Origin: Flavivirga amylovorans
GTDB lineage: Bacteria; Bacteroidota; Bacteroidia; Flavobacteriales; Flavobacteriaceae
NCBI RefSeq assembly: GCF_030540875.1
Contig: NZ_JAUOEM010000001.1
Location: forward strand, 186,001 to 250,000
Direction of reading: 5' to 3'
Length of the DNA: 64,000 bases
In this document: in pieces, positions 18,306-26,489 of the stretch
Layout: each line of letters starts with the position of its first letter
Position numbering within the stretch: the first letter of the stretch is position 1
The notes under the pieces: model-generated
The model's database searches: none
What the model was told of the DNA's origin: nothing
The model's input: the letters and a program-made list of their open reading frames with translations, nothing else
Translations under genes and position numbers: made by a program

Positions 18306-19118
18306 TTATAAGGTCTTAATAAGTTCTTTAAATAAGGTTATCATATCGGGTTCTGCTTTTGCGGCATTTTCAATAATCTCCGAAATGTTAACGGGTGCTA
18401 AGTTGTTTGGGTCGCATTCATCTGTTAAAACTGACACAGCTGCTGCTTTTAATTTTAAATGATTTGCCACAATAATTTCAGGTACTGTGCTCATACCTAC
18501 AGCGTCCGACCCAATAATTTTTAGCATACGATACTCTGCTTTTGTTTCTAATTGTGGGCCGACAACACTTGCATAAACACCTTTGTGCAATTTGATAGTG
18601 TTCGCTTTGGCTATGCTTTCAAATTTTGAATTAATTTCAGCATTGTAAGGAGCACTCATATCTGTAAAGCGTTCTCCTAATTCACTAACACCCTTGAATG
18701 CTAAAGGAGAGCTGCCTTGTAAATTAATGTGATCTTCAATAAGCATTAGTTCCCCTTTTTTAAAGTCTAAATTAATGGCGCCAGCTGCATTAGAAACCAA
18801 TAATGTCTTGATACCTAACTTTTCCATAATACGAACAGGGTAGGTGACATCTTGTAATGTGTAGCCTTCATATAAGTGAAAACGCCCTTGCATGACTATA
18901 ATTTTTTTACCAGCAAGTTCTCCATAAATTAGTTTTCCTTTATGAAATTCAACCGTTGCTGTTGGAAAGTTAGGAATATGATTATAGCTCACTTCTTTTA
19001 TGATGTCTATTTCGGTGATGAGTTGGCCTAATCCTGTACCGAGTATGATACCAATTTCAGGAGATTCAAAACCTTTGTCTTGTAGATATTTAGTGGTTTC
19101 GTTTATGTATTTAATCAT
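18306..19118 (-). CDS. Purine-nucleoside phosphorylase
   Basis: A 270-residue trimeric-type PNP: IGIILGTGLGQL near residue 23, the phosphate-binding MQGRFHLYEGY near 76, GVYASVVGPQLETKAEYRM near 185-205, and DAVGMSTVPE near 210. It cleaves purine nucleosides with phosphate. In this cluster, a specific role is plausible: removing adenine from an arsenic-substituted adenosine made by ArsS to leave the ribosyl part for glycosylation. General purine salvage is the alternative. Spacing to arsM is 2 bp. Confidence 0.92.
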   Translation of the reverse strand: MIKYINETTKYLQDKGFESPEIGIILGTGLGQLITEIDIIKEVSYNHIPNFPTATVEFHKGKLIYGELAGKKIIVMQGRFHLYEGYTLQDVTYPVRIMEKLGIKTLLVSNAAGAINLDFKKGELMLIEDHINLQGSSPLAFKGVSELGERFTDMSAPYNAEINSKFESIAKANTIKLHKGVYASVVGPQLETKAEYRMLKIIGSDAVGMSTVPEIIVANHLKLKAAAVSVLTDECDPNNLAPVNISEIIENAAKAEPDMITLFKELIKTL

Positions 19119-19168
19119 CTTATTTTTTTTGAAATTAATTTTAAAAAATGCTATGTAATGTAATGAAT

Positions 19169-19804
19169 TTATACGTCTTCAATTAAAGATTTAATCTTTA
19201 ATTGAAGGGATTCATTATATTGATAAAATGCTGAGTTTTCTAAGTCTTCGAACGTGTCAATATCATTTAAAGCTTCTAATAAAGTATAAGATATATTTTC
19301 TTGACTTAAGTCTTTGAGCGTTACTTCAAGTAAGTGAGATTCACTCCAAGGTTTATTATTGAATATAGAATGATACATTTTTGTCATTCCTACTAAGTAG
19401 TAACCACCGTCAATAGCAGGCCCAAAAACAACCTCATTGCTATTTAAACTTTTTAATCCACCTTCAATATGTTCTAAGCTAATATCAGGTAAATCTGAAC
19501 CTATAAGTACAATGCGTTCGTAGCCATCTTCAAACCCTTTTGTAAAAGCATTTTTCATACGTTCGCCTAAGTTTTTACCTTCTTGAATCGTTTTATAATC
19601 GTTTTTCCATTTGGTATTTATTACAGCATCAGAAAAATAGATTCGTTTATCTGCTTGAAGATTTTGAGTAGCCTCTTCGGTTACTTTAACTAATTCACTA
19701 TAAACATCAAAAGCGCCTTGATTACCAATCGTTTTGGCGAGTCTTGTTTTTACTTTTCCTAGCTTTATGTTTTTTACAAAAACAATAACGAGTTCTTTAT
19801 TCAT
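19169..19804 (-). CDS. rSAM-associated transferase (TIGR04282-like)
   Basis: A 211-residue nucleotidyl/glycosyl-transferase of GT-A fold (DUF2064 family). Diagnostic segments are VFVKNIKLGKVKTRLAKTIG near the start, ERMKNAFTKGF near 80, VLIGSDLPDI near 100 and FGPAIDGGYYLVGM near 130. The family is found beside the ArsS-type radical SAM protein and is annotated as an arsenosugar biosynthesis glycosyltransferase. It overlaps the rhodanese gene upstream by 8 bp. Donor and acceptor are inferred from context only. Confidence 0.87.
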   Translation of the reverse strand: MNKELVIVFVKNIKLGKVKTRLAKTIGNQGAFDVYSELVKVTEEATQNLQADKRIYFSDAVINTKWKNDYKTIQEGKNLGERMKNAFTKGFEDGYERIVLIGSDLPDISLEHIEGGLKSLNSNEVVFGPAIDGGYYLVGMTKMYHSIFNNKPWSESHLLEVTLKDLSQENISYTLLEALNDIDTFEDLENSAFYQYNESLQLKIKSLIEDV

Positions 19805-20291
19805 ATACTTTTATACCTTTTTTTAACCATTTACTCCATTCTTTCGAAAAGGTGTGAATGCTATCTGTTTCTTTTTCTGCGGAATTATAAACAGGAAAAT
19901 TATTGCTTTTCCATTCAAAAATACCACCATATAAATTTTCTACATATCTATATCCTGCTTTTTTAAGACTGTCTGCTATAGATTCTGAACGAATTCCAAG
20001 CGAGCAATACACAACTATTTTAGCGTCTTTATTTGGAACCTTTTTTTGTACACTATCTATTTTAAAATGGTTGTAACCCACATGAATGGCGTTTTTTAAA
20101 TGGCTTGTTTTGTATTCTTTTAACTCTCTGGAATCTAATATGATAACATCTGTTTTTGGCATTGCCAATTCCTGAACCGTTATATAAGGCACACTATTGT
20201 CGTTATATTGTTTCAATAACTTGTCAATAGATTTTTGTGCAAACAAAGAAAAGCTTTGAAGAAATAATAAAAAGAGGAAGGTGTTTTTCAT
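19797..20291 (-). CDS. Exported rhodanese-like protein
   Basis: A 164-residue protein with a signal peptide (MKNTFLFLLFLQSFSLFAQ) and one rhodanese domain. DVIILDSRELKEYKTSHLKNA leads to the active-site loop VYCSLGIRSESIADSL, where the cysteine near residue 112 can carry a persulfide. It would work in the periplasm as a sulfurtransferase or perhaps as an oxyanion-binding protein. It overlaps the TIGR04282-like gene by 8 bp. Upstream lies the pseudogene patch rather than a normal promoter spacer. Confidence 0.87.
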   Translation of the reverse strand: MKNTFLFLLFLQSFSLFAQKSIDKLLKQYNDNSVPYITVQELAMPKTDVIILDSRELKEYKTSHLKNAIHVGYNHFKIDSVQKKVPNKDAKIVVYCSLGIRSESIADSLKKAGYRYVENLYGGIFEWKSNNFPVYNSAEKETDSIHTFSKEWSKWLKKGIKVYE

Positions 20292-20341
20292 AACGATTTA
20301 GTCTCTCAAATTTAATAAAATTACAACTGAATACCGAATCC

Positions 20342-20520
20342 TTATACCTTACTTTCTATGTCAGGTAGAATTTCTGTATTATCGCAAATTCCAGTAATAA
20401 TTGTTCTGGCATATTCTTTAGGAAGTAATCCGTTTTGCATTAATTTGTTAGTTAGTTTATAATTGTAATTTAGTGTACGATGCTCATAGTTTAAAATACC
20501 ATTGTCATCACCTAAAATAG
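20342..20520 (-). pseudogene. Remnant reading frame of unknown origin
   Basis: After the SusC remnant the minus strand continues as about 60 open codons, with segments such as ILGDDNGILNYEHRTLNYNY and LMQNGLLPKEYARTIITGIC, ending DIESKV and TAA at 20342. It has normal amino-acid composition but no start codon, and it does not continue the TonB-receptor sequence. I read it as the C-terminal end of a different gene fused to the receptor fragment by deletion. The protein family is not recognised. Confidence 0.5.
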
Positions 20521-20912
20521 TTGACCATATTCGTTTTGAAATTCTGGTAATTTAAAAAGCAGAATCTATAGAAACGGATGAATTTAAACTAACCTGAAAT
20601 CCTTTTTTACTATTGTCATTTTTGGTTTTAATAACAATAACACCGTTTGATGCTCTGGTTCCGTAAAGTGCATCAGCATTAAATGATTACCGATTCAATA
20701 TCGTCTGGATTGACTTCCATTACGTCGTTTCCAAAATCTATTTCTTGAAATCTGGCAGTGGCTTAATTGGTGATGAGATTAAAAACTGTTTCGTTATTTA
20801 TAGGAATGTCATCTACGACAAATAGCGGATTGTTATTTAAAAACGATGCTTCGCCACGAATTGTGGTTTTAGAAGACGAACCAACGCCTCTAGTGCTTTG
20901 CGTAACTGTTGT
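20521..20912 (-). pseudogene. Decayed SusC/RagA TonB-receptor plug fragment
   Basis: Minus-strand translation gives a SusC-type plug in broken frames. VTQSTRGVGSSSKTTIRG and NPLFVVDDIPI run to a stop at 20763. After a frame change come VNPDDIESV and then ALYGTRASNGVIVIKTK and GFQVSLNSSVSIDSAF, followed by a stop. In the next frame comes LPEFQNEYGQ. These match the order of the SusC consensus (TQ..GxPGxG..IRG, PLYVVDGVPI, LNPxDIESxxVLKxxxAALYGSRAxNGVxxITTK, LPEFQNEYGQ), with the VLK segment deleted. At least one deletion, two frameshifts and stops make it non-functional. It touches arsS through a short palindromic core at 20911-20930. Confidence 0.85.
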
Positions 20913-20932
20913 TCCCACCTTTGCAGGGATAT

Positions 20933-22018
20933 TTATGCAACAACACCTTGGCAACTACTTCCTGCACCTGCCGTACAACCATAGCAATGTTGTGAAATGA
21001 CAATATTTCGCTCTTCTAATAATTCTTCATTAAATTCTGAAATATGCTTTGATTTACTATTAACTGGTAATTCTAACATTTGATTAAAATCGCAATCAAA
21101 TAAAAACCCATTCCAACTTATGGACAATGTATTTGTACACATAACATTTGCTACAGCAGCAGGATTATAGGCTTCAACAAGTTGATACATGTAATCTTCG
21201 TAATTTTCTGAAGCAATTAAATAATCAAGAAAACGTGCAATGGGCAAGTTGGTGATAGCAAAAAGATTATGAAATTGAATGCTAAAATCTTCCATTAAAG
21301 CCTTTTTAAAATCTTTTTCCATAGCCCTTTGATCGCCTGGCAAAAATGCTCCAGATGGATTATAAACTAAGTCTAGTCTCAAATTACTATTAGGCATACC
21401 GTAGCCTACAGCATTAAGTTCTTGTAATGCTTTTATGGATTTGTCGAAAACACCATCTCCCCTTTGTTTATCTGTTTTTCCACGTGTCCAATGTGGCATA
21501 GAACTTACAACGTGAACATTATGCTTTTTGAAGAATTCAGGTAAGTCGTAATATTTTTTATTGGAGCGAATAATCGTCAGGTTTGAACGTACAATAAAGT
21601 CTTTAATACCCACTTTAGCAGCTTCTTCAACAAACCATCTGAAATCAGGATTCATTTCAGGGGCACCACCTGTTAAATCAAGTGTATGTGCACCAGAATT
21701 TTTAATAACTTCCAAACATTGTTGCATGGTTTCACGAGTCATGATTTCCTTTCGGTCTGGACCTGCATCTACATGACAGTGCTCACAAACCTGATTGCAC
21801 ATATATCCCACGTTTATTTGTAAAATCTCTAGTTTTTTGGCTTTTAAAGGAAACTGGCTTGTTTCAGATATTTTATCCTTAAAAGTAGGTAATTCACCAT
21901 TTTTAAAAATTCCGTTAGATAAAATTTCTAATTGCCGGTTGCTTTGAGCTAAATCACTTTCGCGTTTTTGTAATGATTGTGTTTTTATTTTTGTCATGTC
22001 TACATTATCTGAGATCAT
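20933..22018 (-). CDS. arsS: Radical SAM arsenosugar enzyme ArsS-like
   Basis: A 361-residue radical SAM protein. The iron-sulfur motif CNQVCEHC has Cys74, Cys78 and Cys81, followed by HVDAGPDRKEIM and LDLTGGAPEMNP (the GGE-like SAM-binding motif). The C-terminal domain ends HCYGCTAGAGSSCQGVVA with Cys345, Cys348 and Cys356, the cysteine-rich domain once called the selenodomain. The family is thought to attach a 5'-deoxyadenosyl group to dimethylarsenite. The start is ATG 22018; ATG 21997 is possible. The stop abuts a palindromic core and a SusC fragment, so the original downstream flank has been rearranged. Confidence 0.88.
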   Translation of the reverse strand: MISDNVDMTKIKTQSLQKRESDLAQSNRQLEILSNGIFKNGELPTFKDKISETSQFPLKAKKLEILQINVGYMCNQVCEHCHVDAGPDRKEIMTRETMQQCLEVIKNSGAHTLDLTGGAPEMNPDFRWFVEEAAKVGIKDFIVRSNLTIIRSNKKYYDLPEFFKKHNVHVVSSMPHWTRGKTDKQRGDGVFDKSIKALQELNAVGYGMPNSNLRLDLVYNPSGAFLPGDQRAMEKDFKKALMEDFSIQFHNLFAITNLPIARFLDYLIASENYEDYMYQLVEAYNPAAVANVMCTNTLSISWNGFLFDCDFNQMLELPVNSKSKHISEFNEELLEERNIVISQHCYGCTAGAGSSCQGVVA

Positions 22019-22032
22019 AATTTTTTTTCATT

Positions 22033-22192
22033 GTTCATTTTGTCTTGATACAAAATGAACCAAAAAATCAAATCAATCTGAGGAAATTCCTGCGAATCAT
22101 TCACTTCCGGAATTACGTGCTTAAAACTATGTTTAGCACCTCCATTCCTTCGTTCATTATTTCTACAGATTGATGGTTCCGACAAAGTCGGA
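22033..22192. repeat. Repeat-rich spacer upstream of arsS
   Basis: Three palindromic units are stacked here. 22033-22060 is a perfect 11-bp hairpin (GTTCATTTTGT, loop CTTGAT, ACAAAATGAAC). 22072-22174 is bounded by perfect 9-bp inverted ends (ATCAATCTG and CAGATTGAT). 22178-22192 is a hairpin of TCCGAC, AAA, GTCGGA. No gene is present. The pattern resembles a decayed small mobile repeat. It lies between the peroxidase-like gene and arsS and may carry or disturb the arsS promoter. Confidence 0.55.
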
Positions 22193-22260
22193 AATTGGGG
22201 CTTGACTTTCTAATGAGTTATTTTTTATTTCAAATTATTTCTTCAACTTTCTAAACTCTA

Positions 22261-22596
22261 TTACCCGTCTAATTTATTTACTTTATTCATCATTTGAACA
22301 CCATGCACTAATGTTGCCCCACTTTTTATAGCAGCACCTACATGTATGGCTTCCATCATTTCGTCTTTTGTAACACCGCGTTGTAGACCATCTTTAGTAT
22401 AAGCATCAATACAGTACGGGCATTGTTCTGTATGTGCCACGGCTAATGCTATTAAAGATTTTTCGCGAGCAGTGAGCGCGCCTTCTTCAAAAACTTTGCC
22501 GTAGTACTCAAAGAATTTATTTCCTAATTCTTCGCTCCATTCGGTAATTTTTCCAAATTTTCTTAGGTCAGCAGGGTCGTAATATGTTTTTTGCAT
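22261..22596 (-). CDS. Carboxymuconolactone decarboxylase/AhpD-like protein of arsenosugar cluster
   Basis: A 111-residue AhpD-fold protein with the redox motif EQCPYCIDAYTKDGL near residue 60 and an alpha-helical EVxVGAAIKSGATLVH-like tail. This small peroxidase-like family occurs beside the ArsS-type radical SAM gene (TIGR04169-like). The CxxC with nearby His suggests thiol-disulfide or peroxidase chemistry in the cytosol, possibly reducing arsenicals. That role is inferred from context. It is the first gene of the minus-strand cluster, with arsS 242 bp downstream across a repeat-rich spacer. Confidence 0.83.
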   Translation of the reverse strand: MQKTYYDPADLRKFGKITEWSEELGNKFFEYYGKVFEEGALTAREKSLIALAVAHTEQCPYCIDAYTKDGLQRGVTKDEMMEAIHVGAAIKSGATLVHGVQMMNKVNKLDG

Positions 22597-22666
22597 AAAA
22601 TATAATTTTTACTAAAGATAAAAATCTATTGAAGTTTTGTCGAAAAATTAAAAAATACTTAACAAA

Positions 22667-22711
22667 AAAGTTCAACTATTATTTTCGGCAAAAAATTAAT
22701 AGTTGAACTTT
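22667..22711 (-). terminator. Rho-independent terminator of acyl-CoA dehydrogenase gene
   Basis: Perfect 15-bp arms AAAGTTCAACTATTA (22667-22681) and TAATAGTTGAACTTT (22697-22711), extendable into the loop. Read on the minus strand the hairpin is followed by a run of T. It lies 80 bp past the acyl-CoA dehydrogenase stop. Confidence 0.75.
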
Positions 22712-22790
22712 ATGTTTTTTATTTTATTGTAAGCTGCGAAAAGCAAATTAAAACCTGTTGATAAGCAGTGTTTTAAGATAATAGAGTGTT

Positions 22791-23933
22791 TTATTCTCTT
22801 ATAAGACTTCTGGAAATTACAATTTTCTGGATTTCTGAAGTCCCTTCGTAAATCTGTGTAATTTTTGCATCACGCATAAGGCGTTCAACATGATATTCTT
22901 TTACAAAGCCATTTCCTCCATGTATCTGTACGGCTTCCACAGTGTGTTCCATGGCAACTTTAGAAGCATAAAGTTTCGCCATGGCACTCGATTTGTCATA
23001 ATTATTGCCTTGATCTTTATCCCAGGCAGCTTTCATAACTAAGTGACGTGCAGCTTCAATTTCGGTATACATATCAGCTAATTTAAAAGCGATGGCTTGA
23101 TGATTGCAAATTTCTGTGCCAAAAGCTTTGCGTTCTTTAGAGTATTTTAAAGCTAACTCATAAGCTCCAGATGCAATGCCTAATGCTTGTGAAGCAATAC
23201 CAATACGCCCTCCTGATAAGGTTTTCATAGCAAATCTAAATCCAGAGCCATTAGCGCCTATCCTATTTTCTTTAGGAACTTTTACATCATTAAATTGTAG
23301 TGTATGTGTGTCACTTCCACGAATACCTAATTTGTCTTCTTTTGGTCCAATATGAAAGCCTTCCATGCCTTTTTCAAGAATGAAGGCATTAATACCATGA
23401 GACCCCTTATCTCTATCGGTTTGTGCTATTACTAAATATACATCGGCAGATCCACCATTAGTAATCCAGTTTTTTGTACCATTAATAATGTAGTGGTCCC
23501 CTTTTTTTATGGCAGTAGTTCTTTGTGAAGTAGCATCGCTGCCCGCCTCTGGTTCGCTTAGGCAAAAAGCACCAAGAAACTCACCAGTTGCTAATTTTGT
23601 TAAATATTTTTGTTTTTGTTCTTCAGAGCCATAAGTTTCTAAACCATAACAAACCAACGAATTATTTACAGAGACCATCACAGAAGCAGACGCATCTATC
23701 TTTGATAACTCCTCCATAATAAGAACATACGAGATGGCGTCCATACCGCTACCTCCATATTTTGGATCTACCATAATGCCCATAAAACCTAATGCTCCCA
23801 TTTTTTTTACTAGTTCCTTTGGGAATTTTTGTTTATTATCGCGTTCAATAACGCCAGGGAGTAATTCGGTTTGTGCAAAATCGCGAGCAGCATCGCGTAT
23901 CATAATATGTTCTTCTGAAAGATTAAAGTTCAT
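22791..23933 (-). CDS. Acyl-CoA dehydrogenase
   Basis: A 380-residue flavoenzyme of fatty-acid or branched-chain acyl-CoA oxidation. I use ATG 23933 (MNFNLSEEHIMIRDAARDFA); a longer frame from 23975 would run through the promoter. Signatures include GAFCLSEPEAGSDA near residue 130, NGTKNWITNG near 160 and the C-terminal QIHGGNGFVKEYHVERLMRD with IYEGTSEIQ, where the glutamate before GTS is the usual catalytic base. It resembles short-chain butyryl-CoA types. Monocistronic, with a clear promoter and terminator. Confidence 0.93.
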   Translation of the reverse strand: MNFNLSEEHIMIRDAARDFAQTELLPGVIERDNKQKFPKELVKKMGALGFMGIMVDPKYGGSGMDAISYVLIMEELSKIDASASVMVSVNNSLVCYGLETYGSEEQKQKYLTKLATGEFLGAFCLSEPEAGSDATSQRTTAIKKGDHYIINGTKNWITNGGSADVYLVIAQTDRDKGSHGINAFILEKGMEGFHIGPKEDKLGIRGSDTHTLQFNDVKVPKENRIGANGSGFRFAMKTLSGGRIGIASQALGIASGAYELALKYSKERKAFGTEICNHQAIAFKLADMYTEIEAARHLVMKAAWDKDQGNNYDKSSAMAKLYASKVAMEHTVEAVQIHGGNGFVKEYHVERLMRDAKITQIYEGTSEIQKIVISRSLIRE

Positions 23934-23972
23934 AATTTTTCGATTTATTATTGATTTGATAAAAAATATGTA

Positions 23973-24003
23973 CAAATATAGCTTTTTGGTGTCATATTTT
24001 CAA
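23973..24003 (-). promoter_or_regulatory. Bacteroidota promoter for acyl-CoA dehydrogenase
   Basis: On the minus strand TTG (24003-24001) and TATATTTG (23980-23973) are separated by 20 bp, matching the Bacteroidota -33/-7 consensus. The start codon at 23933 lies 39 bp downstream. This placement also supports ATG 23933 over the longer frame. Confidence 0.7.
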
Positions 24004-24027
24004 TAAGTATCGTTATTTTTACGTAAT

Positions 24028-25095
24028 ATGATAAAAAATAAGTACAGTGTTATTGGCGTTATGTCAGGAACGTCATTAGATGGAGTAGATGTTATTTATT
24101 CGCAGTTTGAAATAGATAATAATGTATGGCGTTTTAAAATTATACATTCTAAAACGATTTGTTACAATTCAAATTGGGAAAAGATACTCCGTAATTTAGT
24201 TTCATATAACGATACTAAACTACAACAAATAGATGACGATTATACAAACTACCTTGCGGGTATAATTAAGGACTTTATCAATGTAAATAATATAAAAGAC
24301 ATCGATGTTATTTGCTCACATGGGCATACTGCTTTACATCAGCCAGATAGCGGAATTACATATCAAATAGGAAATAAACCTACGATGGCTGCGCTGTTGA
24401 ATAAAACGGTGGTTTGCGATTTTAGAGTTCAAGATGTTGAACTTGGAGGCCAAGGAGCACCTTTAGTTCCCATAGGGGATAAATTATTATTTTCTGAATA
24501 TGATTTTTGTTTGAACTTGGGTGGGTTTGCAAATATTTCGACTGAGTTAAATGATAAAAGAATTGCTTACGATGTTTGTCCTGTGAACATTGTTTTAAAC
24601 CATTATACTAAATTAATTGGGATTGATTATGACGATGGAGGTAAAATAGCGGAAACAGGAACTGTGACTAATGAGCTGTTAAACAAATTAAATAACATCG
24701 CTTTTTATAAAAAAGACTATCCTAAATCTTTAGGATTAGAATGGGTCAATAAAAATATTTTCCCCTTAATTGATACTTTTCAATTAGAGACAAAAGACAT
24801 TCTAAAAACGTTTGTAGAGCACATTTCCATTCAAATAGCTAAAGAAATAAATAAAAAGAAAGAAGGTTCTGTGCTTATTACTGGTGGAGGTGTTTATAAT
24901 AATTACTTAATAGAAAGGCTAAAACAGTATTCGCAGCATAACATTATAATACCTTCAAGTACAGTTGTGGAATTTAAAGAAGCGCTGATTTTCGGGCTTT
25001 TAGGTGTGCTCAAGTTAAGAGATGAAGTTAATTGCTTACAAAGTGTTACCGGGTCTTCAAAAAATCATAGTTCGGGCAAAATATATCTACCTTAA
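24028..25095 (+). CDS. anmK: Anhydro-N-acetylmuramic acid kinase
   Basis: A 355-residue kinase recycling murein: it phosphorylates and hydrolyses 1,6-anhydro-MurNAc to MurNAc-6-phosphate. The N-terminal ATP motif VMSGTSLDGVDV is at residues 10-21, DICSHGHTALHQP-type substrate loop near 90, FRVQDVELGGQGAPLVPIGD near 135 and ITGGGVYNN near 290. Length fits the family. It is divergent from the acyl-CoA dehydrogenase gene and has only a very short leader. A weak TATTTTTA box at 24014-24021 would give an almost leaderless transcript. Confidence 0.93.
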   Translation: MIKNKYSVIGVMSGTSLDGVDVIYSQFEIDNNVWRFKIIHSKTICYNSNWEKILRNLVSYNDTKLQQIDDDYTNYLAGIIKDFINVNNIKDIDVICSHGHTALHQPDSGITYQIGNKPTMAALLNKTVVCDFRVQDVELGGQGAPLVPIGDKLLFSEYDFCLNLGGFANISTELNDKRIAYDVCPVNIVLNHYTKLIGIDYDDGGKIAETGTVTNELLNKLNNIAFYKKDYPKSLGLEWVNKNIFPLIDTFQLETKDILKTFVEHISIQIAKEINKKKEGSVLITGGGVYNNYLIERLKQYSQHNIIIPSSTVVEFKEALIFGLLGVLKLRDEVNCLQSVTGSSKNHSSGKIYLP

Positions 25096-25133
25096 AAATA
25101 ATGAAAAATTAATCCTAAAGGATTTTTGTTTTT

Positions 25134-25141
25134 TATATTTG
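25134..25141 (+). promoter_or_regulatory. Candidate -7 box for the amino-acid dehydrogenase
   Basis: TATATTTG matches the -7 consensus exactly, 110 bp before the start at 25253, but I see no TTG at the right distance upstream. A weak hairpin AATCC-TAAA-GGATT at 25111-25124 just before it could end anmK transcription. Confidence 0.35.
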
Positions 25142-25252
25142 TTACAATAATAATTTAAATCATTTTTATCATGAATCAGCTTTAGCTACACTTAATAAAA
25201 CCCTCCGGAAAAATTAGATGTAAGCTATATATGAATCAACTTAAAAATAGAA

Positions 25253-26479
25253 ATGAAAGAATTATTAAAAAAGTACGAAAATAAAGAACCAGAAATTGTT
25301 TTTAATTGGAAAGATCCAGAAACATACGCCGAAGGCTGGACTGTAATAAATTCATTACGTGGAGGAGCCGCTGGCGGTGGAACGCGTATGCGAAATGGTT
25401 TAGATATGAATGAAGTTTTATCTTTAGCCAAAACCATGGAGATTAAATTTACAGTTTCTGGCCCTGCCATTGGAGGTGCGAAATCAGGAATAAATTTCGA
25501 TCCTAAAGATCCTCGAAAAAAAGGAGTGCTGGAACGTTGGTATGCTGCTGTATCCCCTTTATTAAAGAGTTATTATGGTACTGGAGGTGATTTAAATGTA
25601 GATGAAATACATGAAGTTATTCCAATTACAGAAGAGAGCGGTGTCTGGCACCCTCAAGAAGGTGTTTTTAATGGACATTTTAAACCAACCGAAGCCGATA
25701 AGATAAATAGAATAGGACAGTTGAGGCATGGTGTTATTAAAGTTATAGAAAGTTCTAATTATTCTCCCGATGTTTTAAGAAAGTACACAGTAGCTGATAT
25801 GATTACTGGCTTTGGCGTTGCCGAAGCTGTTAAACAATATTATAATATCTATGGTGGCTCTGTTAAAGGAAAAAAAGCCGTGGTTCAGGGCTTTGGAAAT
25901 GTAGGAGCAGCGGCAGCTTTTTACTTATCGCAAATGGGTGCTAAAATTGTTGGTATTATTGATATTTCAGGTGGTTTAATTAATGAAGAAGGATTTACTT
26001 TTGAAGAAATCACCAATCTATTTCTTGCAAAAAATGGTAATACATTAGTTAGTGATGATTTAATTTCTTTTGATGAAGCTAATGATAAGATTTGGTCTAT
26101 AAAAACAGAGATTTTTGCACCTTGTGCGGCATCTCGTTTAATTACGCTTAATCAGATAGATCAAATGATTGATAGTGGCTTAGAGGTTATTTCCTGTGGA
26201 GCCAATGTCCCTTTTGCAGATAAGGAAATTTTCTTCGGAACTATTATGGAACATACCGATTACAGAGTAAGTTTAATCCCAGATTTTATTTCTAATTGTG
26301 GAATGGCTCGTGTCTTTGCCTATTTTATGGAACGTAAAGTAGAGATGACAGATGAGGCTATATTTAATGATACGTCAAATATAATAAGAGATGCACTACA
26401 GAAAGTGTATAATAAAAACAAACTAAAAACAGAGATCAGTGCAACAGCATTTGAAATTGCACTCAATCAATTAATATAA
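25253..26479 (+). CDS. Glu/Leu/Phe/Val dehydrogenase
   Basis: A 408-residue NAD(P)-dependent amino-acid dehydrogenase that deaminates an L-amino acid to its 2-oxo acid. The N-terminal dimerisation domain holds SLRGGAAGGGTRM and the glycine-rich GPAIGGAKSGINFDP near 75-90, whose lysine is catalytic. The Rossmann domain has VVQGFGNVGAAAAFYL near 210 and SCGANVPFADKE near 310. The length falls between leucine and glutamate dehydrogenases, so the substrate is left open. The NhaD antiporter gene follows at 10 bp and is probably co-transcribed. Confidence 0.88.
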   Translation: MKELLKKYENKEPEIVFNWKDPETYAEGWTVINSLRGGAAGGGTRMRNGLDMNEVLSLAKTMEIKFTVSGPAIGGAKSGINFDPKDPRKKGVLERWYAAVSPLLKSYYGTGGDLNVDEIHEVIPITEESGVWHPQEGVFNGHFKPTEADKINRIGQLRHGVIKVIESSNYSPDVLRKYTVADMITGFGVAEAVKQYYNIYGGSVKGKKAVVQGFGNVGAAAAFYLSQMGAKIVGIIDISGGLINEEGFTFEEITNLFLAKNGNTLVSDDLISFDEANDKIWSIKTEIFAPCAASRLITLNQIDQMIDSGLEVISCGANVPFADKEIFFGTIMEHTDYRVSLIPDFISNCGMARVFAYFMERKVEMTDEAIFNDTSNIIRDALQKVYNKNKLKTEISATAFEIALNQLI

Positions 26480-26489
26480 TATTTTATTT

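Noticed and set aside
20763-20954. 63-residue minus-strand frame with a Cys-rich start
   Set aside because: Its first residues come from the arsS end and a palindromic core; the rest is one piece of a broken SusC plug, so it is not a gene.
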